This document shows, piece after piece, positions 31,188-35,483 of a stretch of 35,483 nucleotides of DNA. The notes beneath the pieces were generated by a model. The model saw nothing but the letters and a program-made list of their open reading frames with translations, was not told the origin of the DNA and made no database searches. Within the stretch, counting starts at the first letter, position 1; every line of letters begins with the position of its first letter. This DNA is from JBBRCX01 sp038204465. Its GTDB lineage: Bacteria; Planctomycetota; Phycisphaerae; Tepidisphaerales; Tepidisphaeraceae. The stretch covers positions 1-35,483 of the forward strand of contig JBBRCX010000048.1 in the NCBI GenBank assembly GCA_038204465.1. Reading direction: 5' to 3'. The translations under genes were made by a program, and so were the position numbers.

Positions 31188-33860
31188 ATGCCCATCGAGA
31201 TTACTTGCGGGGACTGCGGGAAACGATACCGCGTCGAAGATCGCCTCATCGGCAAGAAGGTCAAGTGCCGCGCATGCGGCAATGTAATGACCGTGCCGCA
31301 GGAGGCCGAGCCGCGCGACGAGGTCGAGGATTCGCTCGCCGCTCTCGAGGCCCTGGCCCGTTCGGGCATGGCGATGGATGCCGCGGTTGAGCCTCCAGCG
31401 TGGACGCCGCCTGCGGCGCCGAAACAAGCGAAGCGCGGCGCGCCGCCATTACCGCCAGCCCTAACACCCGCGCCCGCGCTGGCGTACGCGGCGCCGGCCT
31501 TGCCTGCCGCGGCGGGCTATGGAGCCACGCGCCAGCTCGGACGCTCGAAGAAGTCCGCCGCCCTCGGCGTCGACAGCGCAACGCCGATGCTCATCTTTTT
31601 CTACCTTGCCAGCTGCGTCCTGCAGCTCATCATGAGCCTCGTCCACATGAGCGAGATTCCGGCCGACCGCCGGCCCCCGAATCTCAGCGGCATGATCTGG
31701 ACCGTCGTTATCGCCAACGTGGTGCTGTTTTTCGCAATCGTCGCGCCCCTGACGATGCTCGGCGTCTACATCACGCGCAAGATCTTCAATTTCGAACTCG
31801 TCGACAGCGCCTACCTCCGCGCCTGCGGGGTGGCCGCCGTGCCGGGCGTCATCCTCTCGCTGATCGCGGTGCTGCCGGCGAATTTCGCGCTGGATGTCGC
31901 GCTGCTGGTCGCCATCCTGCCGGTCACCTTCTACGTGCTGAAATTCGCGTTTGACCTCGACATGGCGGGGGCGGTTGTCGCCTTCCTCTTCAGCGGCATC
32001 TTCTACGCCGGCGCGCAGGTTGTCGCCAAGATGATGCTGGGCGCACTGTTGCTGGGAGCCATGTTCGGTGGATCGGGCGTCAAGAACGTCGTTGCCCGCG
32101 GGCCTTCGAATCTTCCATCGGATACTCCGCGGATGTCCGCTTCCGATGGCGATTCATCGTCCGGGAGGGCCCCGGTGCCCTCCACCCCGAGCGATCCCGA
32201 AGCCGACAAGATGGCCTCCCTGCGCACAGAACTGCTCATCAGCAGCGAACAGGCCGCGCAATACGATTCGCGCGAACAGTTGCAGCCGCGGCTGGAGATC
32301 TACCGGGGCCAACTGGAGGCGATGCGCCAAGCGAACGCCGCCAAGCCGCAATTCACGGAATTAGAGAGGCTTCTAAAGACTCTCGAATCCAAGGTGATGG
32401 CAATGCCATCGGAGAAGCCTGGCGAAGACATCTTCACTGCTCCAAATGCCAGCGACGTCTGGGATGTCGGCAACAGGCGCGATGCCGACTTTGCGCGCGA
32501 GGTCTCTTACAAGACGTTCAAGATCCGTCCCCCGAAGGGGTTCCTCCTCGATCTGCGCAGCAGCGAGGAAGATGAGAAGGGGCTCAGCTGGTGGGGGCAA
32601 AAGGGCTGGCGGACGGGAGTTACCATCTCGACGTTGAAGCGCGGCGAGACTCGACAGCAGCGGCCCTGGGTGGCGAAGGGTTCGATCGTCGCCAGGAGTG
32701 AGTCCAAGAATCTTTTTGCGGTGCCGGCCGAAGACGTCACGGTCAGCTGCGGGCTGATCGACAAGGTGCCGTTTACGCGCATCGCATCAAAGCCATCGTC
32801 TGGAAAACACAGCCAGCGGTGGGTCAAGTATGTCGGCCTGTTTGGCGAAGACTGGCTGGTCATTGACGTAGCTGCCGACGCCGATGATGCCCAGGGGGTG
32901 GAGTTGCTCGAAGCTTCCGCCCGCACAGTACGAAAGGCGAAGGCGAACGAAGAGCGCGTCGACCCCTTCTCGCCGAAGCTGCTGGCGGCCCGGTTGTCAG
33001 ATGACGCCGAGCACGCGGTCCCGCTGCTGCGCCGCCAGGGGGCCGCGGCGGAAGAAGCGGTGTTGCCTTATCTCAACAGCCCCGACTACCGCGCAAGCCG
33101 CGGCGCCGCCCAGGTGCTGCAGGAGGTCGCCACCGAGAAGTCAGCTGCCGCGCTGAAACAGGCCGCCCAGACGAGCGGTCGGGACGACACGACTGCGATC
33201 ATGGCGGCTATGAAGCGCATCAGCGGCGAGAAGTTCGACGAGATCGACGAAGCGATGGTGGACCTGGACAGCAACGACTGGCAGCGCCAGCAGCGCGCCC
33301 TGAAGATGCTTGCCATCGCCAAGCCCGACAAGCGCCGAAACGAAGTGTCAAAGAAGATTGAAGACGTGATCCTTTCCAAGGAGGGCCACTCCTTCTTTCT
33401 GCGCGACGATGCCCCCAAGGCCCTGGTGGCTTGGGCCGGCGACAAAACGGTTACCCATCTGCTCACCGCGCTTTCGGGCGGCGACCGCTGGGGGCAGCGC
33501 GAGCAACGGGCGGCCGCGATGAAGGTGCTCGGACAGCTGAAGGACAAGCGCGCCGTATTGCCGATCACCCGTTGGCTGATCGAAGACGACGATAATGCGG
33601 TCCCGGCACTGATCGAGATGGGGCCAATCGCCGAAGACGAGGTGATCAAGGTGCTTCGCGAGAAGGACGCCAGAGGCCGGGCGAACGCCGCGCGAGTGCT
33701 GGAAGCGATTGGTACGCGCAAATGCGTGGATGCATTGAGCCGCGCCGCGAAAGATCCCCGGAATCAGCGGGCCGCCCTTACTGCCCAGGCCGCGCTGGAG
33801 ATTGTGAAGGAACGGATCAAGGAACAAGCCGCCTCGCAGCCCGCCACTCAGCCAGGCTGA
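31188..33860 (+). CDS. MJ0042 zinc-ribbon membrane protein with C-terminal HEAT repeats
   Basis: 890 residues from ATG 31188, preceded by GGGGGA; the overlapping GTG at 31185 is less likely. Zinc ribbon (ITCGDCGKRYRVEDRLIGKK, then VKCRACGNVMTV; residues 4-36), Pro/Ala-rich linker to about 120, five membrane helices (about 135-300) including VAPLTMLGVYITRKIFNFEL, then a cytoplasmic linker and a domain (about 430-580) resembling a small periplasmic or cytoplasmic beta domain. Residues about 600-870 form HEAT-like repeats (AVPLLRRQGAAAEEAVLPYL; ALIEMGPIAEDEVIKVLREK). The tail is ASQPATQPG. The N-terminal half is paralogous to the gene at 28790. Function unknown. Confidence 0.88.
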   Translation: MPIEITCGDCGKRYRVEDRLIGKKVKCRACGNVMTVPQEAEPRDEVEDSLAALEALARSGMAMDAAVEPPAWTPPAAPKQAKRGAPPLPPALTPAPALAYAAPALPAAAGYGATRQLGRSKKSAALGVDSATPMLIFFYLASCVLQLIMSLVHMSEIPADRRPPNLSGMIWTVVIANVVLFFAIVAPLTMLGVYITRKIFNFELVDSAYLRACGVAAVPGVILSLIAVLPANFALDVALLVAILPVTFYVLKFAFDLDMAGAVVAFLFSGIFYAGAQVVAKMMLGALLLGAMFGGSGVKNVVARGPSNLPSDTPRMSASDGDSSSGRAPVPSTPSDPEADKMASLRTELLISSEQAAQYDSREQLQPRLEIYRGQLEAMRQANAAKPQFTELERLLKTLESKVMAMPSEKPGEDIFTAPNASDVWDVGNRRDADFAREVSYKTFKIRPPKGFLLDLRSSEEDEKGLSWWGQKGWRTGVTISTLKRGETRQQRPWVAKGSIVARSESKNLFAVPAEDVTVSCGLIDKVPFTRIASKPSSGKHSQRWVKYVGLFGEDWLVIDVAADADDAQGVELLEASARTVRKAKANEERVDPFSPKLLAARLSDDAEHAVPLLRRQGAAAEEAVLPYLNSPDYRASRGAAQVLQEVATEKSAAALKQAAQTSGRDDTTAIMAAMKRISGEKFDEIDEAMVDLDSNDWQRQQRALKMLAIAKPDKRRNEVSKKIEDVILSKEGHSFFLRDDAPKALVAWAGDKTVTHLLTALSGGDRWGQREQRAAAMKVLGQLKDKRAVLPITRWLIEDDDNAVPALIEMGPIAEDEVIKVLREKDARGRANAARVLEAIGTRKCVDALSRAAKDPRNQRAALTAQAALEIVKERIKEQAASQPATQPG

Positions 33861-33944
33861 CAATGCGCAGCCGCGGGGAGCAACGTCGGTCACGCAGGCG
33901 CGAGACGTTGACGCTATTGATTTGAAAACGCTTAGCATCAGAGA

Positions 33945-35483
33945 ATGAAATACCGGTATTGGCTGTCGGTGGCGGCAGGGGCGGTGGTGGGATTCGTCGT
34001 GAGCGCTTCACCACAGCAGACGCAGCCGGCTGTCAGCGGGCAGTGGCTGTCCTATCGAGCCGGCGCAGCGCTGGATGCCCACTCCGAACTGAAGGGCCAC
34101 ATCACCTCGCCGAAGATCGCGTGGCGCCAGTTCGTCGGTGAAGTTGACACCTTCTTCCTGCTTGATCCCAACGCGCCCAAGGCCGCCGATCCGTATGGCC
34201 GCGCCGAGCTTACCGTGCCCGCTCGCGACATCGACGAGCAGCGCGTCGTGGATGAGCTCTCCCAGGCACGCTGGGGACTCGAGCCGCCCGCTGCCATCGT
34301 CGCGGGAAAGTTGCAGCCGGTTCTTCGCACCACCGACATTACCTACGCCCACGTGCTGCCGGAGACGCCCGCGGAAGAGTTGCAGAAGTTCGAGTTTGAG
34401 AGCGGCTTCGACCGGCCGACTGTCAAGGGTCAATGGCAGCCCGGGCGCGGTCGTTGCCTCAGGTGGCACGGGGATAAATGGGAGCAGGTGTGGCAGACCG
34501 AGCCGATCGAGATGCTCTTCCTGCCTTACCCCATCGTCGGCGACTTCGACGGCGACGGCAGCCCGGAGCTGGCGATCCTCCCCTGGAAAGAACTGTTGCT
34601 CTTCGACGCTCGCACCGGCAAGCCCAAGGACCAATGCGCGTTCGCCGAAGGACGGGCTTACGGGTTCTTCGGCGCCTACGACCTGGACGGCGACGGCAAG
34701 AGCGAGTTCATCATCGTCGCCGACTTTGCGAAGTACGTCGCGGTGCTCGGATGCCGCGACACAAAGCTGACCCGTCTCTGGAGAGACGACATCGAGCTGG
34801 AGATCAGCAACCCGCAGTACATGGTGCGCGCCCACCCCAATCCCGTGGCCGACGTGGACGGCGACGGCCGCCTCGAGCTGATGGTCAACGTCTACGATCC
34901 GAAGCAGGGGCGGTGGGGCGTCCGCGTCTACGATGGCATGACCGGAAAGCTGAAGACCACCCTGGCCGGTGAGTTGATGCAGGGCCTCGCGGATCTGGAC
35001 GGCGACCGCGCTGCCGAGCTGCTCACCGTCAAGACCGATTCGAGCGGCATTCCCGAGTACGGAACCATCTGCGTTCAAAGCCTCAGAACAGGTGAAGCAG
35101 AGTCGCTCTGGCAACTGGAGCGCGCCGCCTGGCAATCGTGGGACCCGCCGCTGCGCGAGAACGTCAATAGCGGGGCGACGCTGGCGCGGCGCGATGCGCT
35201 GTGTCGCGCGATCGGCGGGAAGGCTCACGCGGTCATTCGCCGCCCCGGCGAAAGTGGCGTAAAGCTCAGCATCGCGCGCTGGGGCAACAGGCGATTCGAC
35301 ATCGTCGGCGAAGTCGAAGGAATCGGCCTTGAAGCAATTGCGCTGGATCCCGACGGCGTGCTGCTTGCCCGCGCCTCCACTCCCGCGGCTGCGACCGCCA
35401 GGATTTCCATCGCGAACGGTTCCGCCCGGGTCGTCGCCTCTCGCCGCACAGCCTTTCCACCCGCGCATGCGGTCGTGGCGCGC
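33945..35483 (+). CDS. Secreted FG-GAP/VCBS-repeat protein, 3' end beyond the window
   Basis: The frame opens at ATG 33945 and stays open to the window end (513 codons seen), so the gene is incomplete. A signal peptide (YRYWLSVAAGAVVGFVVSAS) precedes a mature protein with a mixed region (about 25-190) and then four calcium-binding FG-GAP/VCBS repeats: VGDFDGDGSPELAIL (about 195), AYDLDGDGKSEFIIV (about 243), VADVDGDGRLELMVN (about 301) and LADLDGDRAAELLTV (about 349). These repeats form a beta-propeller that usually binds Ca2+ outside the cell. A long minus-strand frame (34008-35468) is only the antisense of this gene. Substrate unknown. Confidence 0.88.
   Translation, partial: MKYRYWLSVAAGAVVGFVVSASPQQTQPAVSGQWLSYRAGAALDAHSELKGHITSPKIAWRQFVGEVDTFFLLDPNAPKAADPYGRAELTVPARDIDEQRVVDELSQARWGLEPPAAIVAGKLQPVLRTTDITYAHVLPETPAEELQKFEFESGFDRPTVKGQWQPGRGRCLRWHGDKWEQVWQTEPIEMLFLPYPIVGDFDGDGSPELAILPWKELLLFDARTGKPKDQCAFAEGRAYGFFGAYDLDGDGKSEFIIVADFAKYVAVLGCRDTKLTRLWRDDIELEISNPQYMVRAHPNPVADVDGDGRLELMVNVYDPKQGRWGVRVYDGMTGKLKTTLAGELMQGLADLDGDRAAELLTVKTDSSGIPEYGTICVQSLRTGEAESLWQLERAAWQSWDPPLRENVNSGATLARRDALCRAIGGKAHAVIRRPGESGVKLSIARWGNRRFDIVGEVEGIGLEAIALDPDGVLLARASTPAAATARISIANGSARVVASRRTAFPPAHAVVAR

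Noticed and set aside
34008..35468. 486-codon minus-strand ORF
   Set aside because: It lies antisense to a signal-peptide-bearing FG-GAP protein; long antisense frames are common in GC-rich coding DNA, and its translation has no family features.
1..35483. tRNA, rRNA, CRISPR, insertion sequence, prophage, or toxin-antitoxin module
   Set aside because: Looked for conserved tRNA T-loop sequence, regularly spaced repeats, transposase motifs and paired small genes; none was found.

Overview
This GC-rich window looks like a piece of a Planctomycetota chromosome, most likely class Phycisphaerae. That placement is inferred from recurring protein habits: Ala/Thr/Gln/Pro-rich linkers and tails (ATQPAS, TTQAS, ASQPATQPG), CxxC-GYDL-CPECG zinc ribbons, MJ0042-type zinc-ribbon membrane proteins, a CX4CH cytochrome-like protein, and many large secreted or membrane proteins of unknown function. 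Most genes belong to known families. I saw no rRNA, tRNA, CRISPR array, transposase or phage module, and I do not see a complete undescribed defence or mobile system.

Layout. 1-1448: the frameshifted tail of a CPA1 Na+/H+ antiporter, the remnant of a zinc-ribbon gene, and a cupin/JmjC-like protein. 1449-5743: a 36-residue membrane protein, a multi-pass membrane protein and a SPOR-like protein meeting at a strong hairpin, then a membrane-anchored alpha/beta-hydrolase-fold protein without its nucleophile serine. 5859-8680 (minus): a CaxA-type Ca2+/H+ antiporter overlapping by GTGA with an SPFH-like/beta-propeller protein. 8681-9427: a gene-free region with repeats and a UUCG hairpin. 9428-13847: a PhyH-type dioxygenase, a MASE1 hybrid histidine kinase and a secreted protein. 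13848-17606: a 38-codon ORF, the radical-SAM enzyme AmrS, and small membrane, lipoprotein and zinc-ribbon genes. 17654-21242: a TMTC-like glycosyltransferase with TPRs, a c-type-heme-like protein and a small anchored protein. 21298-26548 (minus): an HtrA protease with a textbook terminator, panB with an apparently leaderless promoter, and a two-gene M16 peptidase operon with one catalytic and one zinc-site-less subunit. 26708-35483 (plus): an FHA-GspE fusion ATPase, two paralogous zinc-ribbon/membrane proteins with unrelated C-terminal domains (propeller and HEAT), and an FG-GAP/VCBS secreted protein running off the window.

The functional links that the sequence supports are the cax/propeller pair, the M16 heterodimer-type pair, and a cell-envelope theme (HtrA, M16, SPOR, secreted propellers). 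The points most worth a second look are the FHA-GspE fusion, the module-swapped membrane pair, the zinc-ribbon remnant, two small ORFs, and the inverted repeats at 8722-9260 and 17596-17646.
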